Assembly: GCF_014645815.1 (NCBI RefSeq)
Contig: NZ_BMML01000009.1
Location: 1 to 56,667, forward strand
Direction of reading: 5' to 3'
DNA length: 56,667 bases
Source: Streptomyces fuscichromogenes
GTDB lineage: Bacteria; Actinomycetota; Actinomycetes; Streptomycetales; Streptomycetaceae
Shown: positions 23,550 through 31,639 of the stretch, in pieces
Layout: every line of letters begins with the position of its first letter
Position numbering within the stretch: the first letter of the stretch is position 1
Position numbers and translations under genes: made by a program
The notes under the pieces: model-generated
What the model saw: the letters and a program-made list of their open reading frames with translations, nothing else
What the model was told of the DNA's origin: nothing
The model's database searches: none

Positions 23550-25949
23550 TCACACGGGATACCGCCGCTCCACCCACTTCCAGAGGAACTCCAGCACCGC
23601 CGACCCCACCACGGCCACGCCGACGGCGGTCCACGGCATCGCCGCCCCCACCAGCTTCAACGCGAAGAAGCTCTGCAGCGCGGGCACCACGAGCACGAAC
23701 ACGAAGGCCACGCCCATCGAGGCCACCAGGGCCACCCGCCACCACGTGTACGGGCGGGCGATGATCGCCAGCACCCACATCGAGACCAGGAACAGGGTCA
23801 GGGTCGCGGCACTGGTCTCGGCGTCCAGGGACCCCGTGCCCGTGTAGTAGTGCCGGGCGATCAGATACGTCACGAAGGTCGCGACACCGGCCACCACGCC
23901 GCCCGGGACCGAGTAGCGCATCACCCGGCGGACGAAGTGCGGCCGCGCCCGTTCCGTGTTCGGCGCCAGGGCCAGGAAGAAGGCCGGGATGCCGATGGTC
24001 AGGGTGGAGAGCAGGGTCAGATGCCTCGGCAGGAAGGGGTACTCGACCCGCCAGCAGACCACGAGCACCGCGAGCAGCACCGAGTACACCGTCTTGACCA
24101 GGAACAGCGTGGCGACCCGGGTGATGTTGCCGATCACCCGCCGGCCCTCGGCCACCACCGAGGGCAGTGTGGCGAAGCTGTTGTCGAGCAGGACGATCTG
24201 GGCGACCGCCCGGGTGGCCTCGGAGCCCGAGCCCATCGCGACCCCGATGTCGGCGTCCTTGAGGGCGAGCACGTCGTTCACGCCGTCGCCGGTCATCGCC
24301 ACCGTGTGCCCGTGCGCCTGCAACGCCCCCACCATGTCCCGCTTCTGCTGCGGGGTGACCCGTCCGAAGACGGTGCCCGAGTCGAGGGCCTCGGCCATCT
24401 CGCCGGGCTCGGCGGGCAGGTGGCGCGCGTCCACCGTCGTACCGCTGAGGCCGAGCTTGGCCGCCACCGCCCCGACCGAGACCGCGTTGTCGCCGGAGAT
24501 GACCTTCGCGCGGACGTCCTGGTCGGCGAAGTAGCGAAGGGTGTCGGCGGCGTCCGGGCGGAGCCGCTGCTCCAGGACCACCAGCGCGGTGGGGCGGGCG
24601 CCCTCGGCCACCTTCCCGTGGTCGAGGTCCCGGGCGGCGCGGGCGAGCAGCAGCACCCGCAGCCCCTCCTCGTTGAGGCGCGCGGTTTCGGCCAGCGCCG
24701 GGTCGTCGGCGCCGAGGAGCACGTCCGGCGCCCCCAGCAGCCAGGTGCTCAGCTCCCCGTCGCCCTCGCTGAAGGTCGCCCCGCTGTACTTGCGGGCGGA
24801 GGAGAAGGGCAGCGACTCCACGCACCGCCAGTCCTCGCTGTCCGGGTAGGCGTCGATGATCGCCTGGAGGGAGGCGTTGGGGCGCGGGTCCGACTCGCCG
24901 AGCGAGCCCAGCACCTTCCTTATGTACGTCTCGTCGACCCCGTCCAGCGCCCGCAGCTCGGTGACGTCCATGCCGCCCTCGGTGAGGGTGCCGGTCTTGT
25001 CGAGGCAGACGGTGTCGATCCGGGCGAGGCCCTCGATCGCGGGGAGCTCCTGGACCAGGCACTGCCGGCGGCCCAGCCGGATCACGCCGATCGCGAAGGC
25101 GACGGAGGTGAGCAGGACCAGGCCCTCGGGGACCATCGGGACGATGCCGCCGACCGTGCGGGCGACGGCGTCCTTGAGGCCGTTGTTCTTCACGACCAGC
25201 TGGGTGACGACCAGGCCGATCGCGGCCGGGACCATCATCCACGTCACGTACTTGAGGATGGTCGAGATACCGGAGCGCAGCTCGGAGTGGACGAGCGTGA
25301 AGCGGGACGCCTCCTCGGCGAGCTGGGCCGCGTACGCCTCCCGGCCGACCTTGGTCGCCGCGAACGCGCCACCGCCGGCCACCACGAAGGAGCCCGACAT
25401 CACCGGGTCGCCGCGGCGTTTGACGACCGGGTCGGCCTCGCCGGTGAGCAGCGACTCGTCGATCTCCAGCCCGTCGGCCTCGGCGCACACCCCGTCCACG
25501 ACGATCTTGTCGCCGGGGCCGATCTCTATCAGGTCACCGAGCACGATCGCGTTCGTGGCCACTTCGACGGCGGCCCCGTCCCGGCGCACGGTGGGCCGCG
25601 TCTCGCCGATCACCGCGAGCGAGTCCAGGGTCTGCTTCGCCCGCCACTCCTGCACGATGCCGATGCCCGTGTTGGCGAGGATCACGAAGCCGAAGAGGCT
25701 GTCCTGGATCGGCGCCACGACCAGCATGATCAGCCACAGCACACCGATGATCGCGTTGAACCGGGTGAAGACGTTCGCGCGCACGATCTCGCCGAAGGAG
25801 CGGCTGCTGCGTACCGGTACGTCGTTCACCTGGCCGCGTGCGACCCGCTCCGCGACCTCGGCGGCGGTCAGCCCGGTCGGCCTGACCGCCGCCGGCAGCG
25901 GTACGGGATGCACGGGGTCGAGCTCGGCGCCCGCGTCTATGTGCTGCAT
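23550..25949 (-). CDS. P-type cation ATPase, CtpE-like
   Basis: A 799-aa membrane pump. Actuator motif ESLLTGEADP near residue 170, PEGL in membrane helix 4 (274-277), phosphorylation site DKTGTLT (Asp317) and hinge TGDGVNDVLALKDAD are all present. There is no N-terminal heavy-metal-binding domain. The PEGL motif and overall layout match mycobacterial CtpE, reported as a calcium transporter, so Ca2+ is a reasonable guess for the ion, not a reading from sequence. It is transcribed alone, with a repeat on either side. Confidence 0.9.
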   Translation of the reverse strand: MQHIDAGAELDPVHPVPLPAAVRPTGLTAAEVAERVARGQVNDVPVRSSRSFGEIVRANVFTRFNAIIGVLWLIMLVVAPIQDSLFGFVILANTGIGIVQEWRAKQTLDSLAVIGETRPTVRRDGAAVEVATNAIVLGDLIEIGPGDKIVVDGVCAEADGLEIDESLLTGEADPVVKRRGDPVMSGSFVVAGGGAFAATKVGREAYAAQLAEEASRFTLVHSELRSGISTILKYVTWMMVPAAIGLVVTQLVVKNNGLKDAVARTVGGIVPMVPEGLVLLTSVAFAIGVIRLGRRQCLVQELPAIEGLARIDTVCLDKTGTLTEGGMDVTELRALDGVDETYIRKVLGSLGESDPRPNASLQAIIDAYPDSEDWRCVESLPFSSARKYSGATFSEGDGELSTWLLGAPDVLLGADDPALAETARLNEEGLRVLLLARAARDLDHGKVAEGARPTALVVLEQRLRPDAADTLRYFADQDVRAKVISGDNAVSVGAVAAKLGLSGTTVDARHLPAEPGEMAEALDSGTVFGRVTPQQKRDMVGALQAHGHTVAMTGDGVNDVLALKDADIGVAMGSGSEATRAVAQIVLLDNSFATLPSVVAEGRRVIGNITRVATLFLVKTVYSVLLAVLVVCWRVEYPFLPRHLTLLSTLTIGIPAFFLALAPNTERARPHFVRRVMRYSVPGGVVAGVATFVTYLIARHYYTGTGSLDAETSAATLTLFLVSMWVLAIIARPYTWWRVALVASMGVAFVFVLVVPALQSFFALKLVGAAMPWTAVGVAVVGSAVLEFLWKWVERRYPV

Positions 25950-26080
25950 GCCTTCGACGGTACGTGCGGATTTGCGCGCTCACCTGCCGAGTGCCCGGAA
26001 GATCCGACCGTGGGAGGAGCGAAGTCGTGCGCAGGTTGTAGACGCCGACATTCCCTGCCCAGTCGACGGAAACGAAGCCG

Positions 26081-26140
26081 GCGCCCCGTAAGGGGCGCGG
26101 GGAACTGCGCGACCAGCCACGACGGCGCCGCAGTCGGCAG
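26081..26140 (+). repeat. Interspersed repeat copy 6
   Basis: GCGCCCCGTAAGGGGCGC hairpin, GGGGAACTGCGCGACCAGCC core and a GACGGCGCCGCAG tail. It lies between the P-type ATPase start and the end of the DUF2530 gene. Confidence 0.9.
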
Positions 26141-26196
26141 ATCGCGGCACCTTCGGCGGAGCGCCCGGCCCGTCCGGCCGGCCTCGCGGTGACTGC

Positions 26197-26451
26197 CTAC
26201 TCGGCCGCCGCGAGATGCGCCTTGATCGCCGCGTCCCGGCGCCGCACGTAGTACACGCCGATCAGGCCGAGGCCGCCGCCGGCCAGGCAGGTCCAGATCC
26301 ACCAGGTGTGGCCGTGGTCGGAGTACCAGCCGTAGAAGGGGAGCTGGGCCAGGAAGAGGACGAACCAGATGATCGTGCCGCCGATGATCGTCGGGACGAC
26401 AGGGCCCTCAAGGGGCTCGGGTGCCTCGTGCTGGGGGGTCCACTTCGCCAT
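26197..26451 (-). CDS. DUF2530 family membrane protein
   Basis: An 84-aa protein beginning MAKWTPQHEAPEPLEGPVVP, the conserved DUF2530 start. Two membrane segments follow: TIIGGTIIWFVLFLAQLPFY and WWIWTCLAGGGLGLIGVYYV. ATG 26451 is preferred over the in-frame initiator at 26469. It is divergent from the purine permease gene, with about 112 bases between. Function is unknown. Confidence 0.85.
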   Translation of the reverse strand: MAKWTPQHEAPEPLEGPVVPTIIGGTIIWFVLFLAQLPFYGWYSDHGHTWWIWTCLAGGGLGLIGVYYVRRRDAAIKAHLAAAE

Positions 26452-26495
26452 GGCGCTCAGCTTACGCACCTGTGGGGTCTACGCGCGGAGATAGC

Positions 26496-26545
26496 GAAGT
26501 GGACATCATACGTTCATACTGAAACCGTTTGTGTTTGACCACTTC
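26496..26545. promoter_or_regulatory. Inverted-repeat operator candidate before the purine permease
   Basis: GAAGTGGACA at 26496-26505 and TGACCACTTC at 26536-26545 are complementary at 9 of 10 positions, 30 bases apart, in the divergent promoter region. The DNA between is unusually A/T-rich. It could be a pair of half-operators or a leader hairpin. It does not match the purine riboswitch core. Confidence 0.45.
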
Positions 26546-26563
26546 TGATCGTAGGAACATCCA

Positions 26564-28015
26564 ATGTCGACCCCGGCTTCCACTCAGGCCCCCGCCCCCG
26601 AACAGCCGGGTGCGACCCCCGCGTACGGTGCGCTGGACCGTTACTTCAAGATCTCCGAGCGGGGCAGCACCCTCGCCCGCGAGGTGCGTGGCGGCTTCGC
26701 CACGTTCTTTGCGATGGCGTACATCATCGTGCTGAACCCGATCATCCTCGGCAGCGCGAAGGACATGTACGGCCACCAGCTCGACCACGGTCAGCTGGTC
26801 ACCGCCACCGTCATCACCGCCGCGTTCACGACGCTGCTCATGGGTGTCATCGGCAACGTCCCGATCGCCCTCGCCGCCGGACTCGGCGTGAACTCCGTCG
26901 TCGCGCTCCAGCTGGCCCCCCGGATGTCCTGGCCGGACGCCATGGGCATGGTGGTGCTGGCCGGCATCGTCGTGATGCTGCTGGTCGCCAGCGGTCTGCG
27001 GGAGCGCGTGATGAACGCGGTGCCCTACAGCCTGCGCAAGGCGATCTCGATCGGTATCGGCCTGTTCATCATGCTGATCGGTCTCGTCGACTCCGGCTTC
27101 GTCACCCGCATCCCGGACGCCGCCCAGACCACCGTCCCGCTCCAGCTCGGCACCGACGGTCACCTCAACGGCTGGCCGGTCCTGGTCTTCGTCCTCGGCA
27201 CGCTGCTGACCCTGGCGCTGATCGTCCGCAAGGTCTCCGGCGCGATCCTGATCTCGATCGTCGCGATGACCGTGCTGGCGCTGGTCATCAACGCCGTCGC
27301 GCACGTGACGACCTGGGGCCTGACCGTCCCGACGTGGCCCGGCAACCCCGTCGCCACCCCGGACTTCGGCCTGCTCGGCAAGGTCAGCCTCTTCGGCGGC
27401 TTCGGCAAGGTCGGCCTGCTGACCGGCATCCTCTTCGTCTTCACCGTCCTGCTGTCCTGCTTCTTCGACGCCATGGGCACGATCATGGGTGTCAGCGACG
27501 AGGCCAAGCTGACCGACGCCCAGGGCTACATGCCGGGCATCAACAAGGTGCTGTTCATCGACGGTGTCGCGGTCGCCGCCGGCGGTGCCAGCTCGTCCTC
27601 CGCCACCACCTGCTTCGTGGAGTCGACGGCCGGCGTCGGCGAGGGCGCCCGCACCGGCTTCGCCAACGTCGTCACCGGCGGGCTGTTCGCCGTGGCGCTG
27701 TTCCTGACCCCGGTCGCCACCATGGTCCCCTCGCAGGCGGCCACCCCGGCGCTGCTCGCGGTCGGCTTCCTGATCCTGGCCGGCTCGGTCAAGGAGATCG
27801 ACTGGGCCGACTACACCCTCGCGATCCCGGCCTTCGTGACCATGGTGATGATGCCGTTCACCTACTCGATCACGAACGGCATCGGGATGGGCTTCATCAC
27901 CTTCGTGGTGCTCCGTCTGGCCGCCGGCCGGTCCAAGGAGATCCCGGCCGCGATGTACGTGGTCTCGGCGGTGTTCGCTTTCTACTACCTGATGCCGGCC
28001 CTCGGCCTCACGTGA
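26564..28015 (+). CDS. NCS2-family purine permease (AzgA/PbuG type)
   Basis: A 483-aa membrane protein with about 12-14 helices. GGFATFFAMAYIIVLNPIIL, AAGLGVNSVVAL and FFDAMGTIMGVSDEAKL are typical of the AzgA-type hypoxanthine/guanine/adenine:proton symporters. The segment SSSATTCFVESTAGVGEGARTG belongs to the substrate site region. It starts at ATG 26564 after GTAGGAAC. It imports purine bases for salvage; the exact base preference is not readable. Single-gene unit. Confidence 0.92.
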   Translation: MSTPASTQAPAPEQPGATPAYGALDRYFKISERGSTLAREVRGGFATFFAMAYIIVLNPIILGSAKDMYGHQLDHGQLVTATVITAAFTTLLMGVIGNVPIALAAGLGVNSVVALQLAPRMSWPDAMGMVVLAGIVVMLLVASGLRERVMNAVPYSLRKAISIGIGLFIMLIGLVDSGFVTRIPDAAQTTVPLQLGTDGHLNGWPVLVFVLGTLLTLALIVRKVSGAILISIVAMTVLALVINAVAHVTTWGLTVPTWPGNPVATPDFGLLGKVSLFGGFGKVGLLTGILFVFTVLLSCFFDAMGTIMGVSDEAKLTDAQGYMPGINKVLFIDGVAVAAGGASSSSATTCFVESTAGVGEGARTGFANVVTGGLFAVALFLTPVATMVPSQAATPALLAVGFLILAGSVKEIDWADYTLAIPAFVTMVMMPFTYSITNGIGMGFITFVVLRLAAGRSKEIPAAMYVVSAVFAFYYLMPALGLT

Positions 28016-28025
28016 CCTCCCCGGG

Positions 28026-28220
28026 TCAGGTGGCTTTCACCTGGTCGCCGTAGAACCTCTCCGTCTCCTCGACGGCGGCCGAGAACCGCTCGTCGAAGTC
28101 GTCCCGAATGAGCGTCCGGACCACGTAGTCCTGGACGCTCATTCCTCTTTTCGCCGCATGACGCCGGAGCCGGTCGAGCAGCTCCTTGTCTATCCGCAGA
28201 CTGAGCACACTGGTCCCCAT
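28026..28220 (-). CDS. Ribbon-helix-helix DNA-binding protein
   Basis: A 64-aa protein. SVLSLRIDKELLDRLRRHAA is an Arc/MetJ-type strand plus helix, followed by GMSVQDYVVRTL, the second helix. Such proteins bind DNA as dimers through paired strands and often repress their own promoter. The start is ATG 28220; a GTG at 28277 would add 19 residues but would overlap the palindrome at 28274-28289. No toxin gene is adjacent, so a toxin-antitoxin role is not supported. Confidence 0.8.
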   Translation of the reverse strand: MGTSVLSLRIDKELLDRLRRHAAKRGMSVQDYVVRTLIRDDFDERFSAAVEETERFYGDQVKAT

Positions 28221-28273
28221 GGATACGAGGGCGCCACATCCGCGCGCCCGATGCGTCACTTTCCGGATCTGAC

Positions 28274-28289
28274 TCACTCGTACGAGTGA
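28274..28289. promoter_or_regulatory. 16-bp palindrome upstream of the RHH gene
   Basis: TCACTCGTACGAGTGA, identical to the copy inside mqnB at 14152-14167. It is 54 bases upstream of the RHH start, a good position for an operator of the RHH protein itself or of another dimeric regulator. Confidence 0.5.
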
Positions 28290-28348
28290 CGAGGTGATTC
28301 AGTGGCCGAGGTCACGGGCATATCGGCGCGTTCGAGTGGTCCTTAGGC

Positions 28349-28366
28349 AGAGTAATGAGTTACTCT
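28349..28366. promoter_or_regulatory. MarR operator candidate
   Basis: AGAGTAA-TGAG-TTACTCT, a perfect 7-bp inverted repeat ending 7 bases before the MarR start codon. Size, symmetry and position fit autoregulation by the MarR protein that also controls the downstream MFS gene. Confidence 0.75.
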
Positions 28367-28373
28367 AAAGAAC

Positions 28374-28811
28374 ATGCCGGACCTTACCCATGGCGACGAC
28401 GCGGCCGCCGTGAACTCCCTCCGCTCCGCCGTGATGCGACTCTCGCGACGGCTCAAGCACCAGCGGGTCGACGAGTCACTGAGCCCCACCGAGATGTCGG
28501 TGCTGGGCACCCTCTCCAACTGCGGCCAGGCCACCCCCGGTGAGCTGGCCCGCAAGGAGCACGTCCAGCCGCCCTCGATGACCCGCATCGTGGCGCTGCT
28601 GGAGGCCAAGGGGCTGGTCCGGCTGGAGCCGCATCCGGAGGACCGCCGCCAGAAGGTCGTCACCCGGACCGAACAGGCCGAGGCGATGCTCGAGGAGAGC
28701 CGCGCCAAGCGCAACGCGTTCCTGGCCGGCCTGGTCGACGGCCTCGACGAGGACGAGTGGGCGAAACTCCGTGCCGCCGCCCCCGTGCTGGAGAAGCTCG
28801 CACACCTGTGA
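28374..28811 (+). CDS. MarR-family transcriptional regulator
   Basis: A 145-aa protein with a winged helix: LSPTEMSVLGTL, TPGELARKEHVQPPSMTRIVALLEAKGL (recognition region) and the wing PHPEDRRQKVV with the conserved Asp-Arg pair. It likely represses itself and the MFS exporter 30 bases downstream through the palindrome at 28349-28366, with release by a small molecule. The transcript leader is very short, so the operator overlaps the promoter. Confidence 0.93.
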   Translation: MPDLTHGDDAAAVNSLRSAVMRLSRRLKHQRVDESLSPTEMSVLGTLSNCGQATPGELARKEHVQPPSMTRIVALLEAKGLVRLEPHPEDRRQKVVTRTEQAEAMLEESRAKRNAFLAGLVDGLDEDEWAKLRAAAPVLEKLAHL

Positions 28812-28841
28812 TTCCCCGATAGAAGGAGGAGGCGAATCCGT

Positions 28842-30200
28842 TTGAGTACGGGACCCGGAACACCTTCCGCCCCCGCACCGACCGCCCCTACTACCCCCAC
28901 AGCCCACAGGTCCTCGATGTTCAGCTCGCTGAAGGTCAGGAACTACCGGCTGTTCTTCGCCGGCCAGGTCGTCTCGAACATCGGCACCTGGATGCAGCGC
29001 ATCGCGCAGGACTGGCTGGTCCTGAGCCTCACCGGCTCCGCGACCGCCGTCGGTGTCACCACCGCCCTCCAGTTCCTGCCGATGCTGCTCTTCGGCCTCT
29101 ACGGCGGCGTCCTGGTCGACCGCCTGAACAAGCGGCGGGCCCTTCTCGTCACCCAGACCTCGATGGCCCTCACCGGCATCGCGCTCGCGCTGCTGACCCT
29201 CTCCGGCCATGTCCAGGTCTGGCACGTCTACCTCGCCGCCTTCGTCGTCGGCCTCGCCACGGTCGTCGACAACCCGGCCCGCCAGTCCTTCGTCTCCGAG
29301 ATGGTCGGCCCGGACCAGCTGCAGAACGCGGTCAGCCTGAACTCCGCCAACTTCCAGTCCGCCCGCCTGGTCGGCCCGGCCGTCGCCGGCCTCATGATCA
29401 CCGGCGTGGGCACCGGCTGGGCGTTCCTCTTCAACGGCCTGTCCTTCGTCGCCCCCCTCGTCGGCCTGCTGCTGATGCGCGCCCGTGAGCTGCACGTCGT
29501 GCGGCGCGCGCCGCGAGGCAAGGGGCAGCTGCGGGAGGGCCTGCGCTATGTCGCCGGGCGCCCGGACCTGACCTGGACCATCATCCTGATCGGGTTCATC
29601 GGTACCTTCGGCTTCAACTTCCCCGTCTACCTCTCCGCCTTCGCGGACGACGTCTTCCACGCGGGAGCCGGCTCCTACAGCCTCTTCAACACCCTGATGG
29701 CGGTCGGCTCGCTGGCCGGCGCCCTGCTCGCGGCCAGACGCGGCACGGCCAGGCTGCGGGTGATGCTCGCGGCGGCGGTGGCCTTCGGCGGGCTGGAGCT
29801 GGTGGCCGCGGCCGCCCCGTCCCTCTGGCTGTTCTCCCTGCTCATGGTCCCCATAGGCATGTTCGGCATGACGGTCAACGTCACGGCCAACACCACCGTC
29901 CAGATGGGCACCGACCCGGCCATGCGGGGCCGGGTGATGTCCCTGTACATGATGGTGTTCATGGGCGGCTCGCCCATCGGCGCACCGATAGCCGGCTGGA
30001 TCACGGACGCGTACGGCGTCCGGGCGGGCCTGGCGGTGGGCGGCGCCGTCGCGGCCGCGGCCGCCGTGGTGATCGGCCTGGTCCTGGCCCGGGTCGGCAA
30101 CCTCCGGCTGTCGGTCGGCTGGCACGGCGGCCACCCGCGGGTGCGGTTCGTGCCGAGAGAGCCGGCGGAGCAGCAGGAACAGCTGGCACCGGTGGCGTGA
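28842..30200 (+). CDS. MFS exporter, MarR-linked
   Basis: A 452-aa transporter beginning at TTG 28842 behind a strong AAGGAGGAGG site. After a Pro/Thr-rich start come NYRLFFAGQVVSNIGTWMQR (typical of the DHA3/enterobactin-exporter-like MFS group) and about 12 helices, with GLYGGVLVDRLNKRRALL as the loop 2-3 motif. Its pairing with MarR suggests efflux of a toxic compound or metabolite. A 21-bp stem at 30221-30273 ends the transcript. Confidence 0.9.
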   Translation: MSTGPGTPSAPAPTAPTTPTAHRSSMFSSLKVRNYRLFFAGQVVSNIGTWMQRIAQDWLVLSLTGSATAVGVTTALQFLPMLLFGLYGGVLVDRLNKRRALLVTQTSMALTGIALALLTLSGHVQVWHVYLAAFVVGLATVVDNPARQSFVSEMVGPDQLQNAVSLNSANFQSARLVGPAVAGLMITGVGTGWAFLFNGLSFVAPLVGLLLMRARELHVVRRAPRGKGQLREGLRYVAGRPDLTWTIILIGFIGTFGFNFPVYLSAFADDVFHAGAGSYSLFNTLMAVGSLAGALLAARRGTARLRVMLAAAVAFGGLELVAAAAPSLWLFSLLMVPIGMFGMTVNVTANTTVQMGTDPAMRGRVMSLYMMVFMGGSPIGAPIAGWITDAYGVRAGLAVGGAVAAAAAVVIGLVLARVGNLRLSVGWHGGHPRVRFVPREPAEQQEQLAPVA

Positions 30201-30220
30201 GAGCCGCCCGGGACAGACAC

Positions 30221-30273
30221 GGACAGGTACCGGCCCGGAGGCGGACTTACAGCCTCCGGGCCAGTACCTGTCC
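30221..30273. terminator. Bidirectional terminator overlapping the GNAT 3' end
   Basis: Arms 30221-30242 and 30252-30273 pair over 21 of 22 positions (one C/A mismatch), with a loop that includes the GNAT stop codon. The right arm is coding sequence for the last residues of the GNAT protein. It can stop both convergent transcripts. Confidence 0.75.
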
Positions 30274-30819
30274 GGGCCAGCTGTCGTCGCCCGCGACGGC
30301 GACGGTGAAGGCCTCGGTCGGGACGAAGCCGTTGTTCTCGTAGAAGGCGACCAGCTTGCGGTCGTCGCCCGCGTAGCAGTCGACACGGAGCAGGGAGACC
30401 CCGGCCCGGCAGGTCTCCGCGGCCGCGTGGGCGAGCAGCGCGGCGCCGGTTCCGGTGCCCTTGAACCGGCGGTCCGAGGCCAGGATGTGGATGTACCGCT
30501 CGGGCTCGGCGGCGGGTGCCAGGTAGGAGCCCGGCGCGTCGGTGAGGGTGAGGGTGGCGGCCGGCACACCGTCGTACTCGGCGATGTACGGGCTGCCCTC
30601 GGCGAAGTACCGGTCGATCATCTCCACGGCCCGCGGATTCGCCGACCAGGGTGTGGTCCCCCACTGCCGGGTCCGGCCCTGGGACACCAGCCACTCCACG
30701 GCGCTGTCGAACATCCCGAGGACCACCGGGATGTCGTCGGCGCGGCCGTCCCGGATCCTGATCTTCCCGCTGCCCGCCATGCTGTCCATGCTGTCCATGC
30801 GCTCCATCCAGCGATTCAC
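30247..30819 (-). CDS. GNAT-family N-acetyltransferase
   Basis: A 190-aa protein with IRIRDGRADDIPVVLGMF at the start, the acetyl-CoA loop RRFKGTGTGAALLAHA, and LLRVDCYAGDDRKLVAFYENNGF near the end. The substrate is unknown. Five in-frame starts lie within 14 codons (GTG 30819, then ATGs), partly created by a repeated ATGGACAGC, so the true start is uncertain; ATG 30780 gives the shortest typical protein. It is divergent from thpR. Confidence 0.87.
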   Translation of the reverse strand: MNRWMERMDSMDSMAGSGKIRIRDGRADDIPVVLGMFDSAVEWLVSQGRTRQWGTTPWSANPRAVEMIDRYFAEGSPYIAEYDGVPAATLTLTDAPGSYLAPAAEPERYIHILASDRRFKGTGTGAALLAHAAAETCRAGVSLLRVDCYAGDDRKLVAFYENNGFVPTEAFTVAVAGDDSWPGQVLARRL

Positions 30820-30866
30820 GTCGTCGTGCGTGCCGCGCGCAACCGGTTTTTTGGCAGGGTTGCCCC

Positions 30867-31439
30867 ATGAGACTCTTCGCAGCCGTGCTGCCCCCGCCGG
30901 AGGTGGCCGCGGAACTCGGTGCCGAGATCGACAGGCTGAAGCGGCTGCCGGGTGCGGAGGCGCTGCGCTGGACCGGCCGGCCCGGCTGGCACTACACGCT
31001 CGCGTTCTACGGCGAGGTCGAGGACGACGTCGTACCGGACCTGTCGGAGCGCCTGGGCCGGGCGGCCCGCCGCACCCCGCCGTTCGCGCTGGCCGTCACG
31101 GGCGGCGGGCAGTTCGGACACGGCAGGGCCCTGTGGGCGGGCGCCGACGGAGACCTGGACACCCTGCGCCTGCTGGCCGGCCGTGCGGAGGCGGCGGCCC
31201 GGAAGGCGGGCCTGCCGATGGCGGAGCACCGCCGCTACAAGGCTCATCTGACGGTGGCCCGGAGCCGGGACGCGACGGAGGTACGGCCGTACCTCGCGCT
31301 GCTCGCGGAGTTCGCGAGCCGGACCTGGACGGTCGGGGAGCTGGCGCTGGTGCGGAGCAGTCTGCCGGTGTCCGGGGTGCCGGGGGAGCAGCCGCGGTAC
31401 GAGGTGGTCGGCCGCTGGGGGCTGGGGGCGGCCGGTTAG
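30867..31439 (+). CDS. thpR: RNA 2',3'-cyclic phosphodiesterase
   Basis: A 190-aa member of the 2H phosphoesterase superfamily. The two catalytic motifs are HYTLAF (about residue 42) and HLTVAR (about residue 127), placed as expected for ThpR/LigT. The family hydrolyses 2',3'-cyclic phosphates of RNA to 2'-phosphates. It starts MRLFAAVLPP, the usual beginning. The 28-aa peptide gene follows 10 bases later, probably in the same transcript. Confidence 0.92.
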   Translation: MRLFAAVLPPPEVAAELGAEIDRLKRLPGAEALRWTGRPGWHYTLAFYGEVEDDVVPDLSERLGRAARRTPPFALAVTGGGQFGHGRALWAGADGDLDTLRLLAGRAEAAARKAGLPMAEHRRYKAHLTVARSRDATEVRPYLALLAEFASRTWTVGELALVRSSLPVSGVPGEQPRYEVVGRWGLGAAG

Positions 31440-31449
31440 GCTCGGTGCC

Positions 31450-31536
31450 GTGGACCCGAAGACCCGGAACCGGATCATGGCCGGTGCGCTTGTGTTGTTG
31501 TTCGTGGTGGTTGCCGTGGCCTCTGCGATGAGGTGA
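31450..31536 (+). CDS. 28-aa single-helix membrane peptide
   Basis: GTG 31450 to TGA 31536 encodes MDPKTRNRIMAG followed by a helix of 14-15 hydrophobic residues (ALVLLFVVVAVASAM) and a final Arg. A basic, polar head with one membrane span is the pattern of real small membrane proteins, and I believe similar peptides follow thpR-type genes in other Streptomyces. It begins 10 bases after the thpR stop. Function is unknown. Confidence 0.65.
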   Translation: MDPKTRNRIMAGALVLLFVVVAVASAMR

Positions 31537-31585
31537 GGACCGGCGGACCGGGGAACTGCGGCCGGTTTTCGGCCGCGAGCGGCCG

Positions 31586-31624
31586 ATGGCTGGTCGCGCA
31601 GTTCCCCGCGCCCCTGTGGGGCGC
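31586..31624 (-). repeat. Interspersed repeat copy 7
   Basis: Reverse orientation: GGCTGGTCGCGCAGTTCCCC, GCGCCCC and a closing GGGGCGCC. It lies between the convergent small peptide gene and the aldo/keto reductase gene. Confidence 0.9.
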
Positions 31625-31639
31625 CGGTCCTGAGGTCGG

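Noticed and set aside
26470..26563. Purine riboswitch before the NCS2 permease
   Set aside because: The leader is under 95 bases and lacks the conserved three-way-junction core; only an inverted repeat is visible.
28026..28220. RHH protein as antitoxin of a toxin-antitoxin pair
   Set aside because: No small toxin gene lies next to it on the same strand; the neighbours are a permease and a MarR regulator.
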